From Sphingomonas sp. 32-62-10 (GTDB lineage Bacteria > Pseudomonadota > Alphaproteobacteria > Sphingomonadales > Sphingomonadaceae): a stretch of 64,000 bases of DNA. The stretch covers positions 1-64,000 of the forward strand of contig NCEE01000019.1 in assembly GCA_002280555.1 (NCBI GenBank), in the 5' to 3' direction. The translations under genes were made by a program, and so were the position numbers. The notes under the pieces were generated by a model. That model was given only the letters and a program-made list of their open reading frames with translations. It was not told the DNA's origin and searched no databases. Of this stretch, positions 42,694-52,581 are shown one piece after another. The stretch's first letter is position 1. Each line of letters starts with the position of its first letter.

Positions 42694-43014
42694 TCAGTGC
42701 TGTGAATCCGCGATGTGCACAACAAGACCATCCAGCGCGTCGGACATTTCAATCTGGCAGCAGAGCCGACTATCCGCGCGCACGCCTTCGGCGAATTCCA
42801 GCATGTCATGCTCCATTTCGCTCTGCGTCCCGGTCCGCTCGCGCCATTCGTCCGGGACATAAACGTGGCAGGTGCCGCATGCGCAATTGCCACCACAATC
42901 GCCATCAATCCCGCGAATGCTGTTATTGAGCGCGCCCTCCATCACCGAATAGCCGTTGGCAATCTCCACCTGATGTTCGGTACCATTGGGTTCAACGAAA
43001 GTGACGCGCGGCAT
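42694..43014 (-). CDS. [2Fe-2S] ferredoxin, adrenodoxin/putidaredoxin type
   Basis: Electron carrier to a cytochrome P450. It has 106 residues with the cluster motif C-x5-C-x2-C (DCGGNCACGTCHVYVPDEW) and the fourth cysteine in LCCQIEM. It lies 51 bases downstream of the CYP153 gene on the same strand, so it is the likely redox partner. No ferredoxin reductase gene is adjacent, although CYP153 systems usually carry one. Confidence 0.93.
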   Translation of the reverse strand: MPRVTFVEPNGTEHQVEIANGYSVMEGALNNSIRGIDGDCGGNCACGTCHVYVPDEWRERTGTQSEMEHDMLEFAEGVRADSRLCCQIEMSDALDGLVVHIADSQH

Positions 43015-43065
43015 GAAATCCCCCGGATGTTCAGTGATATGGCAGATCGGCGATAAGGGCGCGGA

Positions 43066-44337
43066 TCAGCCCGGAATGCGCACCATCATGCGTTCATAGC
43101 CTTTGACAAAGGCCGACGGCACCCTGACCGGCGGCTCAACCACCTCGATCAGTGGCCAGCGCTTCATGATTTCTTCCCAGACGATCTTCAGCTGCATTTC
43201 GGCCAGACGATTGCCAACGCAGCGATGAATGCCGAAGCCGAACGACAGATGCTGGCGCGGGCGGGCGCGATCGATGATGAACGCATCGGCATTTTCAATC
43301 TCGGTTTCGTCGCGATTGCCCGAAACGTACCACATGACGACGCGGTCGCCCTTCTTGATATGCTGTCCGCCCAGGATCGTGTCCTGCAGGGCGGTGCGGC
43401 GCATATGCGCGAGCGGCGTCTGATAGCGAACGATCTCCGGGACCATCGATTCGATCAGCGCAGGGTTGTCGCGCAGCTTTTGATACTCGCCCGGATTCTC
43501 ATTGAGGAACAACAGCCCGCCGGTGATCGAGTTGCGCGTCGTGTCATTGCCGCCCACGATCAACAGTAACAGATTGCCGAGATATTCCATCGGCTGCATG
43601 TCGCGCATCGACGGGTTGTGCGCCATCATCGAGATCAGATCGCCCGCTGGCGGCGCATTGACGCGCGCATTCCACAGACCGGTGAAATAGGTGAGGCATT
43701 CGATCAGGATCGCACGCTGTTCGTCGCGGGTCATCTTGGCATCGGGCGAGGTGACGTCAGTGGTCGTGACATCGGACCAATAGGTCAGCTTTCGCCGTTC
43801 CTCCCAGGGAAAGTCGAACAATGTCGCAAGCATTTGCGTCGTCAGTTCGATCGAGACGCGGTCGACCCAGTCAAACGGTTCGTTAATCGGCAAATTATCG
43901 AAAATCTTTTGCGCGCGTTCGCGGATCAGCACTTCGAGTATCGCCAGATTGGCGGGCGCGACGATCGGCGACACTGCTTTGCGCTGCACATCATGCTTGG
44001 GCTGATCCATCGCGATGAACATCGGCAGGATGAAATCATCATCCTGGTCCTTTGCCGTGATCCCGCCGAGATGCGCTTCCGAGGAGAAGACGGCGTGGTT
44101 GGTATCGACCGCCATAATGTCTTTGTAGCGTGTCACCGACCAGAACGGACCGAACCGGCCATTGGCGCAATAATGGACCGGGGCCTCCTTGCGCAGCCGC
44201 TCAAAAAACGCCCAATGCGTATTGTCGACAAAGCGCGAGGAGTCGGTCATGTCGATATCTTCGATCGGCATCGAATAAGCGATCGAGCGGGCGGCTTCGA
44301 TTGCCTCGTCCTCAATCTGCTTGAAAGCGGTCGCCAT
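43066..44337 (-). CDS. Cytochrome P450, CYP153 family (alkane hydroxylase)
   Basis: Soluble class I P450 of 423 residues. Heme-thiolate Cys373 in FGFGIHRCVGNRLAEMQ, I-helix GGNDTTRNSITGG, K-helix ExxR-type EIVRYQTPLAHMRRTA and C-terminal SAFVKGYERM all match CYP153, whose members hydroxylate the terminal carbon of medium-chain alkanes and related chains. Partner ferredoxin is directly downstream. No alkane-responsive regulator lies next to it; 687 bases separate it from the divergent ccoN. Confidence 0.92.
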   Translation of the reverse strand: MATAFKQIEDEAIEAARSIAYSMPIEDIDMTDSSRFVDNTHWAFFERLRKEAPVHYCANGRFGPFWSVTRYKDIMAVDTNHAVFSSEAHLGGITAKDQDDDFILPMFIAMDQPKHDVQRKAVSPIVAPANLAILEVLIRERAQKIFDNLPINEPFDWVDRVSIELTTQMLATLFDFPWEERRKLTYWSDVTTTDVTSPDAKMTRDEQRAILIECLTYFTGLWNARVNAPPAGDLISMMAHNPSMRDMQPMEYLGNLLLLIVGGNDTTRNSITGGLLFLNENPGEYQKLRDNPALIESMVPEIVRYQTPLAHMRRTALQDTILGGQHIKKGDRVVMWYVSGNRDETEIENADAFIIDRARPRQHLSFGFGIHRCVGNRLAEMQLKIVWEEIMKRWPLIEVVEPPVRVPSAFVKGYERMMVRIPG

Positions 44338-45024
44338 GATCAGTCTCTCCCTCGGTCAATCCAGGTCAATGCTGGATGATCCTACGCGCCCGCAAAATGC
44401 GCCGTTTCCGGCTCAATGGCAATCCATAACCGGGCAGGGTGCAACGCTATCGCCGCCGAGTTTGGGCGCGCCAAGAGTATGCGCTAACGTTCGTTGCTAG
44501 TGAACAAATCGATATCGCCGTCTGCTTCGACATGGGCAAGCCGAACGGCCATTGCTCGGAAGTAATTGGTTTCGGGAAATTAAAACTTAGCAATCGAAGG
44601 AGGACTTGAGGCGACTACTGTCCCCTTATCGGGAATGCAAACCGGCAGCTCTCCACCGCTCTCTTCGCAAAAGCCGCCTGACCGAAATGTCTCAGGTGCG
44701 GTCAATCCGTGCGGTCGTCAGTTCCCGACCCAGTTATCGCCGGTCAGTCGTCCCGGCCACTTTCCCGAAACCCGACGGGCAGCTTTGCTCGTTCCGCCGG
44801 ATCACGTCAGGCGACGAGTTGAAACAGAGGCAAGGCGAGGGACGTTTGGCGCCGGATTTGCGGCTCATTCGCGTCCGCTGTCAGCACCCGTCGCTGACTG
44901 CCACTTTGGTTTGACAGCCCCCTCTGACAGCACCCACCCGGTTGCGACGTCGATTTGACCAAGATCAAAGGTTTGCGCACGTCGCCGTCGCATAGCGGCC
45001 CCGTCCGATGGGAAGGGACCGCTA
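44338..45024. other. 687-base intergenic stretch between CYP153 and ccoN
   Basis: No credible gene. The part 44590-44950 has no codon pattern and contains degenerate short repeats of the GCGGTC/CCGACC kind. The right end carries the FNR box at 44955-44968. Confidence 0.6.
44955..44968. promoter_or_regulatory. FNR/Anr box upstream of ccoN
   Basis: TTGACCAAGATCAA matches TTGAY-N4-ATCAA, 57 bases before ccoN. Predicts low-oxygen activation of the oxidase operon by the FnrN-type regulator encoded nearby. Confidence 0.82.
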
Positions 45025-46677
45025 ATGATGATGACAGTTGCACGCTCAGGCGTCTGGATGGTGCTCGCGCTTGCCGCAGCGGTATGCGGGTTGCTGGGCG
45101 CAGATCGCGGCTTTTCGGTACACATGGCAATTGCAGCGCTAGCGGCATTGCTCGCTGCGATCGTCACGATGCGGCAGGCTGGCAACAGCGCACCCCGCGG
45201 GAACGACACCAGCCGCTATTATGACGAAGTAATCCGCTGGGGTGTGATTGCGACCGTCTTCTGGGGTGTGGTCGGCTTTTCGGCGGGGCTCTTCATCGCC
45301 TTGCAGCTCACCTATCCGCTGCTCAACTTCCCGACCGAGTTCACCACTTTCGGTCGACTGCGCCCCTTGCACACCTCGGCGGTGATTTTCGCGTTCGGCG
45401 GCAATGCGCTGATCATGTCGAGCTTTTACATCGTCCAGCGCACGTGCCGGGCGCGACTTTTTTCACCCGCGCTCGCCCGTTTCGTGTTCTGGGGATACCA
45501 GCTGTTTATCGTGCTGGCCGCGACCGGCTACCTGATGGGCGTCACCGCAGGCCGCGAATATGCTGAGCCCGAATGGTATGTTGATATCTGGCTGACGATC
45601 GTCTGGGTCAGCTATCTGGTGGTGTTCGTCGGCACGATCCTCAAACGGTCGGAACCGCATATCTACGTCGCCAACTGGTTCTTCCTGGCGTTCATCATCA
45701 CGGTTGCGATGCTGCACCTCGTCAACAATCTGGCCGTGCCGGTGTCTTTCCTCGGGTCCAAATCCTATTCAGCGTTTTCGGGTGTGCAGGATGCGCTCAC
45801 CCAGTGGTGGTATGGCCATAACGCGGTCGGTTTCTTCCTGACCGCCGGGTTCCTCGGCATGATGTACTATTTCGTGCCCAAACAGGCCGAACGGCCGGTG
45901 TACAGCTACCGGCTATCGATCATCCATTTCTGGTCGCTGATCTTCCTCTATATCTGGGCGGGTCCGCACCATCTTCATTACACAGCACTTCCCGATTGGG
46001 CGCAGACGCTGGGGATGGTGTTTTCGATCATGCTGTGGATGCCCAGCTGGGGCGGCATGATCAACGGGCTGATGACGCTCAACGGCGCGTGGGACAAAAT
46101 CCGGACCGATCCCATCATCCGCATGATGGTCGCCAGCCTCGCCTTTTACGGGATGAGCACCTTCGAAGGGCCGATGATGTCGATCAAGAGCGTCAATTCG
46201 CTCTCGCATTATACCGACTGGACGATTGGCCATGTCCATTCCGGGGCGCTCGGGTGGAACGGGATGATCACCTTTGCCGCGCTTTACTATCTCGCGCCGC
46301 GGCTATGGGGGCGGACCCGGCTCTATTCGCTCCGCATGGTGAACTGGCACTTCTGGTGCGCGACGCTCGGCATCGTTCTCTATGCCTCGTCGATGTGGGT
46401 ATCGGGCATTACCCAGGGGCTGTTGTGGCGCGAATATGGGTCGGACGGGTTCCTCGTCTATTCCTTCGCCGAAGTCGTCGCCGCACTTCACCCCTATTAC
46501 CTGATCCGGTCGGCCGGGGGCCTGCTTTATCTGGCAGGGGCGGCGATCATGGTCATCAACATCTGGATGACGATCGCAGGCAAGCTGCGCACCGAAGCGC
46601 CGATGACCGAAACCCCGTTCGATCCAAGCCGCGACCATCCGGTCACCGCGAAAACCACCACCCTTCCCGCAGCCTAA
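45025..46677 (+). CDS. ccoN: cbb3-type cytochrome c oxidase subunit I
   Basis: Catalytic heme-copper subunit of the high-affinity proton-pumping terminal oxidase, inner membrane. It has 550 residues with about 14 helices. Ligand motifs: PLHTSAVIFAFGGNAL (low-spin heme His), GHNAVGFFLTAGFLGMMYYF (CuB His and the cbb3 Tyr), WAGPHHLHYTALP (two CuB His), WTIGHVHSGALGWNGM (heme His pair). The ATG run at 45025-45033 leaves the start uncertain by one or two residues. First gene of ccoNOQP-GHIS. Confidence 0.95.
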   Translation: MMMTVARSGVWMVLALAAAVCGLLGADRGFSVHMAIAALAALLAAIVTMRQAGNSAPRGNDTSRYYDEVIRWGVIATVFWGVVGFSAGLFIALQLTYPLLNFPTEFTTFGRLRPLHTSAVIFAFGGNALIMSSFYIVQRTCRARLFSPALARFVFWGYQLFIVLAATGYLMGVTAGREYAEPEWYVDIWLTIVWVSYLVVFVGTILKRSEPHIYVANWFFLAFIITVAMLHLVNNLAVPVSFLGSKSYSAFSGVQDALTQWWYGHNAVGFFLTAGFLGMMYYFVPKQAERPVYSYRLSIIHFWSLIFLYIWAGPHHLHYTALPDWAQTLGMVFSIMLWMPSWGGMINGLMTLNGAWDKIRTDPIIRMMVASLAFYGMSTFEGPMMSIKSVNSLSHYTDWTIGHVHSGALGWNGMITFAALYYLAPRLWGRTRLYSLRMVNWHFWCATLGIVLYASSMWVSGITQGLLWREYGSDGFLVYSFAEVVAALHPYYLIRSAGGLLYLAGAAIMVINIWMTIAGKLRTEAPMTETPFDPSRDHPVTAKTTTLPAA

Positions 46678-46690
46678 GGAGGATCAGATC

Positions 46691-47428
46691 ATGGCCACCA
46701 ACCTCCTCCACCGCCACAAGGTGATCGAGCGCAACGTAACCCTGCTCGGCCTGCTCGCGCTGGTCACTGTTGCGATCGGCGGCATCGTCGAAATCGCGCC
46801 GCTGTTCTGGATCCAGTCGACCGTTACCAAGGTGGAGGGCGTGCGTCCCTACACCCCGCTCGAACTGGCGGGTCGCGACATTTACATCCGCGAGGGATGT
46901 TATGGCTGCCACAGCCAAATGATCCGTCCATTCCGTGACGAGGTCGAACGCTATGGCCATTACAGCCTGGCGGCAGAAAGCATGTATGATCACCCGTTCC
47001 AATGGGGGTCGAAGCGCACCGGGCCTGATCTGACGCGGGTCGGCGGTCGCTACTCGGACGAATGGCACAATCAGCATCTGCGCGATCCGCACTCGGTGGT
47101 GCCTGAATCGATCATGCCCCCCTATGGCTTCCTGGCGGATCGTGAGCTCGACGGAAAGACGATCGGCGCGCATCTGACCGCGCTCAGCCGCGTCGGCGTG
47201 CCCTATTCGGCGGAGCATATCGCGCAGGCGACCGCCGATTTCACCGCCCAGGCAACCGGCACGGGTGACACCGCCGCGCTGCTAAAACGCTACCCCAAGG
47301 CGCAAGCGCGCGATTATGACGGCGATCCTGCCCGCATCACCGAAATGGACGCGCTGATCGCCTATCTTCAGGGACTTGGCACGATGGTCGATTTCAAGGC
47401 GGCCCAGGCGCAGGAGCAGCGCAAATGA
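46691..47428 (+). CDS. ccoO: cbb3-type cytochrome c oxidase subunit II (monoheme)
   Basis: Membrane-anchored monoheme cytochrome c passing electrons to CcoN. It has 245 residues: one N-terminal transmembrane helix, heme-binding CYGCHSQMIRP, and the distal Met ligand probably in PESIMPPYGFLA. It follows ccoN by 13 bases with AAGGAGG just before the ATG. Stop overlaps the ccoQ start (ATGA). Confidence 0.95.
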   Translation: MATNLLHRHKVIERNVTLLGLLALVTVAIGGIVEIAPLFWIQSTVTKVEGVRPYTPLELAGRDIYIREGCYGCHSQMIRPFRDEVERYGHYSLAAESMYDHPFQWGSKRTGPDLTRVGGRYSDEWHNQHLRDPHSVVPESIMPPYGFLADRELDGKTIGAHLTALSRVGVPYSAEHIAQATADFTAQATGTGDTAALLKRYPKAQARDYDGDPARITEMDALIAYLQGLGTMVDFKAAQAQEQRK

Positions 47429-47601
47429 GCTATGATGCGCTTCGCCATTTCGCTGACAGCTGGGGGCTGGTCGCGATGACGGTGATGTTCCTGACCTTTG
47501 TCGGCTGGACCTTCCTGCCCCACGCCCGCGCCGCGCATGCCCGCGCTGCCACGATGATCCTGGAAGACGATCTGCAAGATGGGGAGCAGGCCAATGGCTG
47601 A
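47425..47601 (+). CDS. ccoQ: cbb3 oxidase small subunit CcoQ
   Basis: Single-helix subunit of 58 residues stabilising the complex: MSYDALRHFADSWGLVAMTV and a hydrophobic segment ending FLPHAR. Overlaps the ccoO stop by four bases and the ccoP start by eight. Confidence 0.88.
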   Translation: MSYDALRHFADSWGLVAMTVMFLTFVGWTFLPHARAAHARAATMILEDDLQDGEQANG

Positions 47602-48529
47602 TGATCGCAAACGCGTTGATGCCGCCACCGGCACCGACTTCGTCGGCCATGAATGGGACGGGATCGAGGAACTCGACACGCCCATGCCGCGCTGGTGGCT
47701 GTACATTCTGTACGGTACGATCGTGTTCGCGATCATCTATGTCGTGCTTTACCCTGCCATTCCGCTCGCGGATCGCGCGACCAAGGGCGTGCTTGGCTGG
47801 TCAAGCCTGGGCGAGCTTGCCGATGACCAGCGCGCCGATCTGAAGCGCAAAGGGCCGGTGCTTGCGGCGATTGCGGCGACCCCGATCGACCAGATCGCTT
47901 CCAAACCGACGTTGCTGCACGCCGCCGAAGAAGGGGGGCGCGCTGCGTTCAAGGTCAACTGCGTCCAATGCCACGGCGCGGGGGCGGCGGGCAGCAAGGG
48001 CTATCCCAACCTGAACGACGATGACTGGATCTGGGGCGGCGACCTCGCGGCGATCGAACAGACGCTGATCCATGGTATCCGCCATCCCGGCGACGATGCG
48101 ACGCGGATGTCGCAAATGCCCGCCTTTGGGAAGGACGGTATCCTCACCACACCGCAGATCGACGATGTCGTTTCCTATGTGCGCACCCTTTCGCGGCAGG
48201 AGCCGATGAACGACGCGGCAGGCCGCGGCCAGGCGCTGTTCGCGGTCAATTGCGCGGCCTGTCATGGCGATAATGGCAAGGGCGGGCGAGAATTCGGCGC
48301 GCCAAACCTGACCGACGGCATTTGGTTGTACGGCGGCGACCGCGAGGCGCTGACCACCACCATCGTCAATGCCCGCTATGGCATCATGCCGGCGTGGAAC
48401 ACCCGGCTCGATCCGGTGACGATCAAGATGCTCGCCACTTATGTCCATTCGCTGGGCGGCGGCGAAAAGGCGCCCGCCCCACCCGCGCCCGTTCTCCAGC
48501 AGACAGCAGCCAATGTCCCACCCCAATGA
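47594..48529 (+). CDS. ccoP: cbb3-type cytochrome c oxidase subunit III (diheme)
   Basis: Diheme c-type subunit that accepts electrons from soluble cytochrome c. It has 311 residues: an N-terminal cytoplasmic stretch, one transmembrane helix (LYILYGTIVFAIIYVVLY), then two heme motifs, CVQCHG and CAACHG. The ATG at 47594 overlaps ccoQ. Its 3' end overlaps the ccoG start by 17 bases. Confidence 0.95.
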   Translation: MADDRKRVDAATGTDFVGHEWDGIEELDTPMPRWWLYILYGTIVFAIIYVVLYPAIPLADRATKGVLGWSSLGELADDQRADLKRKGPVLAAIAATPIDQIASKPTLLHAAEEGGRAAFKVNCVQCHGAGAAGSKGYPNLNDDDWIWGGDLAAIEQTLIHGIRHPGDDATRMSQMPAFGKDGILTTPQIDDVVSYVRTLSRQEPMNDAAGRGQALFAVNCAACHGDNGKGGREFGAPNLTDGIWLYGGDREALTTTIVNARYGIMPAWNTRLDPVTIKMLATYVHSLGGGEKAPAPPAPVLQQTAANVPPQ

Positions 48530-50000
48530 CCTGATCCATCAGGAGCCGTTTTTCGAGGCGCGCCGCCAGATTTTCCCCAAAGCCGTACATGGATCGTTCC
48601 GGCGGCTGAAATGGGCGATCATGGCGGTGACGCTGCTGATCTATTATGTCACGCCGTGGATCCGCTGGGATCGCGGCCCCTATGCCCCGCATCAGGCGGC
48701 GCTGGTCGATATCGCCAATCGCCGCTTCTACCTGTTCTCGATCGAGATCTGGCCGCACGAATTCTATTATGTCGCGGGCATGCTGATCATGGCGGGGATC
48801 GGGTTGTTCCTCGTCACCTCTGCCGTGGGACGCGCCTGGTGCGGCTATGCCTGCCCGCAAACCGTGTGGACCGATTTGTTCGTGCATGTCGAGCGGCTGA
48901 TCGACGGTGATCGTAACGCCCAGTTCCGGCTGCTCAAGGCCCCATGGGGGCCAACCAAGATCGCCAAGCGCGTGTCAAAGCATGCTGCCTGGCTGCTGAT
49001 CGCCATGGCGACGGGCGGCGCCTGGATTTTCTATTTCGCCGATGCGCCCACCTTGGCGCGCACCCTGTTCACCGGCGACGCGCCCTTCATTGCCTATGCC
49101 ACGGTTGGGGTGCTCACCTTCACCACTTATACGCTTGGCGGGCTGATGCGCGAACAAGTGTGCATCTATATGTGCCCCTGGCCGCGCATCCAGGCGGCGA
49201 TGATGGATGAGCAGTCGCTCGCTGTCACTTATAAGGACTGGCGCGGTGAGCCCCGGACCCGTGGGCTGAAGCGCACGCATGACCTTACCGAACTGGCGGC
49301 AGAGCCGGACATGCGGATCGGCGATTGTATCGATTGCAACGCCTGCGTCGCCGCTTGCCCGACCGGTATCGACATCCGCGAGGGATCGCAGATCGGCTGC
49401 ATTACCTGCGGCCTGTGCATCGATGCCTGTGACGAGATCATGGCCAAGGTCGATCGGCCGTTGAAGCTGATCGGTTATTCGACCCAAGCTGATGCCACGA
49501 TCGCGCGGCAGGGGGGCACACCGATCGGTGCGTTGCGGCAGCTGTTGAAGCCGCGCACGATCCTGTATTTCTGCGTCTGGGGGGCGATTGGCCTCGCGAT
49601 GCTGTTCGCGCTTGGCAACCGCACCCGGCTCGATCTGTCGGTGACGCAAAGTCGCAACCCGCAATGGGTGCAACTGTCCGACGGCACCATCCGCAACAGC
49701 TACCTGATCAAGGTCCGCAACATGGAACAGCGCCCCCGCAAGGTGGAGATCACCGTGACCGGGCTGGCAGGCGCTGCCCTGTGGGACGAATCCGGTACGC
49801 GCGAACGCGCGACAACATCGCTGCGGCTGCCGGTCGATGCCGATCAGGTGCGGGCGGTACAAGTGTTCCTGGCAGCACCCGCGCGGGGTCCGGAACATGC
49901 CGATATCGCCTTCACCGTCCGCGCGCTCGATGCCGAAGGTGGCACGGCCACCCACGCGACGCGCTTCGACCAGCCCGACACCGAGGAGGATGACGAATGA
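48513..50000 (+). CDS. ccoG: cbb3 oxidase assembly ferredoxin-like protein CcoG (FixG)
   Basis: Membrane-bound iron-sulfur protein needed for cbb3 maturation, probably as a cupric reductase for copper delivery. It has 495 residues with several transmembrane helices. Cysteine motifs include WCGYACPQTVW, YMCPWPRIQ and two 4Fe-4S sets, CIDCNACVAACPTGID and CITCGLCIDACDE. The C-terminal domain is immunoglobulin-like. Start 48513 (MSHPND) is chosen over an upstream in-frame start inside ccoP. Confidence 0.94.
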   Translation: MSHPNDLIHQEPFFEARRQIFPKAVHGSFRRLKWAIMAVTLLIYYVTPWIRWDRGPYAPHQAALVDIANRRFYLFSIEIWPHEFYYVAGMLIMAGIGLFLVTSAVGRAWCGYACPQTVWTDLFVHVERLIDGDRNAQFRLLKAPWGPTKIAKRVSKHAAWLLIAMATGGAWIFYFADAPTLARTLFTGDAPFIAYATVGVLTFTTYTLGGLMREQVCIYMCPWPRIQAAMMDEQSLAVTYKDWRGEPRTRGLKRTHDLTELAAEPDMRIGDCIDCNACVAACPTGIDIREGSQIGCITCGLCIDACDEIMAKVDRPLKLIGYSTQADATIARQGGTPIGALRQLLKPRTILYFCVWGAIGLAMLFALGNRTRLDLSVTQSRNPQWVQLSDGTIRNSYLIKVRNMEQRPRKVEITVTGLAGAALWDESGTRERATTSLRLPVDADQVRAVQVFLAAPARGPEHADIAFTVRALDAEGGTATHATRFDQPDTEEDDE

Positions 50001-50452
50001 CCCGCCCCTTTACCGGCTGGCATATGCTGGCGATCATGGTCGCGTTCTTCGGCGTGATCATCGCGGTAAATTTCACCATGGCGCGCTTTGCCGTCGGCAC
50101 ATTCGGCGGGGTGGTGGTCGACAACAGCTATGTCGCGAGCCAGCGCTTCAACGGCTGGCTGGCGGAGGCCCGCGCGCAGGACAAGCTTGGCTGGCGCGTG
50201 GTGCCCGGCATCGATGCCACGGGGCGGTTGCAGATCGCCGCGACCGATGCGCAAGGCGCACTGATTGGCGGACAAATGACGGTTACCGCTCGCCATCCGC
50301 TTGGCCGCTTGCCTGACCAGACGATCGCAATGCACGCCACGTCGACCGGCTTTGCGGCGGATGTGCCGCTGCCCAGCGGTCGCTGGCAGTTGCGGATCGT
50401 GCTGCGTGCCGATGGCCGCACTGCCCGGTTTGAAGAGGATGTACGGGCATGA
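49997..50452 (+). CDS. ccoH: cbb3 oxidase assembly protein CcoH (FixH)
   Basis: Single-helix assembly factor of 151 residues; N-terminal GWHMLAIMVAFFGVIIAVNF membrane segment and periplasmic FixH domain with VVVDNSYVASQRFNGWL. Overlaps ccoG and ccoI by four bases each (ATGA). Confidence 0.92.
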   Translation: MTRPFTGWHMLAIMVAFFGVIIAVNFTMARFAVGTFGGVVVDNSYVASQRFNGWLAEARAQDKLGWRVVPGIDATGRLQIAATDAQGALIGGQMTVTARHPLGRLPDQTIAMHATSTGFAADVPLPSGRWQLRIVLRADGRTARFEEDVRA

Positions 50453-52581
50453 ACGCCCTGACGAGCGTACCGATCGCCGCAGCGATGACCGAGACACGCT
50501 TTGCCGTCGAGGGGATGCACTGCGCGGGCTGCATTGCGCGGATCGAGGGCGCGCTTGGGAAAATGAGCGGGGTCGCGACCGCGCGTGTCAATTTCGGCGC
50601 GCATCTGGTGGTCGTCCGCCACGGCAGCGACGTCACCACTGCTGCGATTGCCGATGTGATCGAGCGGCTCGGCTTTCCCACCCATATGATGCAGGAACGC
50701 GAAGCGCGCGGCGTGCATAACGAAAGCCGCGCACTCATGAAGGCACTCGCGGTCGCGGGCTTTGCCGCAATGAACGTGATGCTGCTGTCGGTATCGATCT
50801 GGTCGGGTGCCGAAGGCGCAACCCGCCAGATGTTCCACTGGCTGTCCGCGCTGATCGCGGTGCCGGCGATCGCCTATGCCGGTCGGCCCTTTTTTGTCAG
50901 CGCCTGGCGCGTGCTGCGCCATGGCCATACCAATATGGACGTGCCGATCTCGATCGGCGTGATCCTCACCACTGCGATGAGCCTTTACGAAACCGCGACC
51001 GGCGGCGCACACGCCTATTTCGACGGTGCGATCATGTTGCTGTTCTTCCTGCTCGCCGGGCGGTTCCTCGACAGCATGATGCGCGCGCGCGCTTCCGATG
51101 GGGTCACGGCGTTGCTGAAACGCCTTCCGACCGAAGTTCAGGTGCTCCGCCCTGATGGCACGACCGAGACCCGGCTTGCCGCCGAACTTGCGCCCAAGAT
51201 GCGCGTATTGGTGGCAGCGGGAGAGCGGATTGGCATCGACGGCGTCGTCGAGTCCGGTAGCGGCCATGTCGATCGCGCGCTGGTGACGGGAGAGAGCGTG
51301 CCCGAACGGGTGACGCCGGGGGACAAGGTGCTGGCGGGCACGATCGCGCTCGATGCGCCGCTGACGGTGCGGATCACCGCCATCGGGCAGGATACCGTCA
51401 TCGCCGAAATCGCGCGTCTGATGGAAAGCGCGGGGCAGGGCAAATCGCGTTATGTTCGCATCGCCGATCGCGCCTCGCGGCTTTATGCGCCCGCGGTCCA
51501 TAGTCTCGCCGCGCTGAGCTTCGTCGGCTGGATGCTGGCGGGGGCGAGCATCCATCAATCGGTGATGATCGCGGTAGCGGTGTTGATCATCACCTGCCCC
51601 TGTGCGCTCGGCCTCGCCGTGCCGATCGCGCAAGTTGTGGCCGCAGGCGCATTGATGCGCGCGGGGGTGCTGATCAAGGACGGCTCGGCGCTCGAGCGAT
51701 TGGTCGAGATCGACACGGTGTTGTTCGACAAGACCGGCACGATCACGCTCGCGGGGCTGAAGCCGGTCGCTGGGTTGCCGACCGACCCCGCCGAACGCAG
51801 CGCGCTGCTGGCGCTCGCCCAAGCGAGCCGCCATCCGCTGTCAAAGGCAGTGCGCGACTCGATCGGCGATGCGACCGCAACATCTGCGGAGGACATGACC
51901 GAACAGCCCGGCCTTGGCGTTGAAGCGATGATCGGCGGCGAACGCGCCCGGCTCGGTCGGCCCGATTGGGTCGGGGCTGCAGCGGATGGCGATCAGGTGA
52001 CGACCGCCTTCCAATGGGGTGATCGCCCTGCCCGGCTGATCGAGTTCGCCGACACGATGCGTGCCGATGCGCCGCAGGTCATGACGCGGCTCAAGGCGTT
52101 GGGCTTTGTGCCGATGATGCTCTCGGGCGATCGTTTCGCGCCGGTGGCGGCCCTCGCGGCGCGGATCGGCATCATGGGCACGTCGGGACTTTCCCCGGCC
52201 GACAAGTTCGCGTTTATCGAACGCCAGGCATTGGCCGGCAAGCGCGTCCTGATGGTTGGTGACGGGCTGAACGACGGTCCCGCGCTCAAACGCGCGCATG
52301 TTGCCATGGCACCCGCAACCGCCAGCGATGTCGGCCAACTCGCCGCCGATCTCGTTTTCTTCGGCGATCAACTAGGCCCCGTCCCCACCGCGATCGTCGC
52401 GGCGCAGCGGACAATGACGGTGGTCCGCCAGAATTTCGTGCTGGCGATCGGATACAACGTGCTCGCGGTGCCGCTGGCGATCATGGGCTATGTAACGCCG
52501 CTCGTCGCCGCTCTTGCCATGTCGGGCTCGTCGCTGATCGTGGTCGCCAACGCGCTGCGCCTGCGCAGGGCGGCGAAGTGA
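50449..52581 (+). CDS. ccoI: Copper-exporting P-type ATPase CcoI (FixI)
   Basis: P1B-type ATPase delivering copper for CuB of cbb3 oxidase. It has 710 residues. Order: heavy-metal-associated domain with GMHCAGCIARIE, membrane helices, actuator motif TGES, the CPC metal site in IITCPCALGLAVP, phosphorylation motif FDKTGTIT, and hinge GDGLNDGPALKRA. Only one metal-binding domain is seen. The ATG overlaps ccoH and the stop overlaps ccoS, which starts with GTG. Confidence 0.95.
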   Translation: MNALTSVPIAAAMTETRFAVEGMHCAGCIARIEGALGKMSGVATARVNFGAHLVVVRHGSDVTTAAIADVIERLGFPTHMMQEREARGVHNESRALMKALAVAGFAAMNVMLLSVSIWSGAEGATRQMFHWLSALIAVPAIAYAGRPFFVSAWRVLRHGHTNMDVPISIGVILTTAMSLYETATGGAHAYFDGAIMLLFFLLAGRFLDSMMRARASDGVTALLKRLPTEVQVLRPDGTTETRLAAELAPKMRVLVAAGERIGIDGVVESGSGHVDRALVTGESVPERVTPGDKVLAGTIALDAPLTVRITAIGQDTVIAEIARLMESAGQGKSRYVRIADRASRLYAPAVHSLAALSFVGWMLAGASIHQSVMIAVAVLIITCPCALGLAVPIAQVVAAGALMRAGVLIKDGSALERLVEIDTVLFDKTGTITLAGLKPVAGLPTDPAERSALLALAQASRHPLSKAVRDSIGDATATSAEDMTEQPGLGVEAMIGGERARLGRPDWVGAAADGDQVTTAFQWGDRPARLIEFADTMRADAPQVMTRLKALGFVPMMLSGDRFAPVAALAARIGIMGTSGLSPADKFAFIERQALAGKRVLMVGDGLNDGPALKRAHVAMAPATASDVGQLAADLVFFGDQLGPVPTAIVAAQRTMTVVRQNFVLAIGYNVLAVPLAIMGYVTPLVAALAMSGSSLIVVANALRLRRAAK

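Noticed and set aside
44590..44950. Possible gene upstream of ccoN (frame at 44606-44914)
   Set aside because: No recognisable protein, no ribosome-binding site, and sequence with degenerate short repeats; treated as non-coding.
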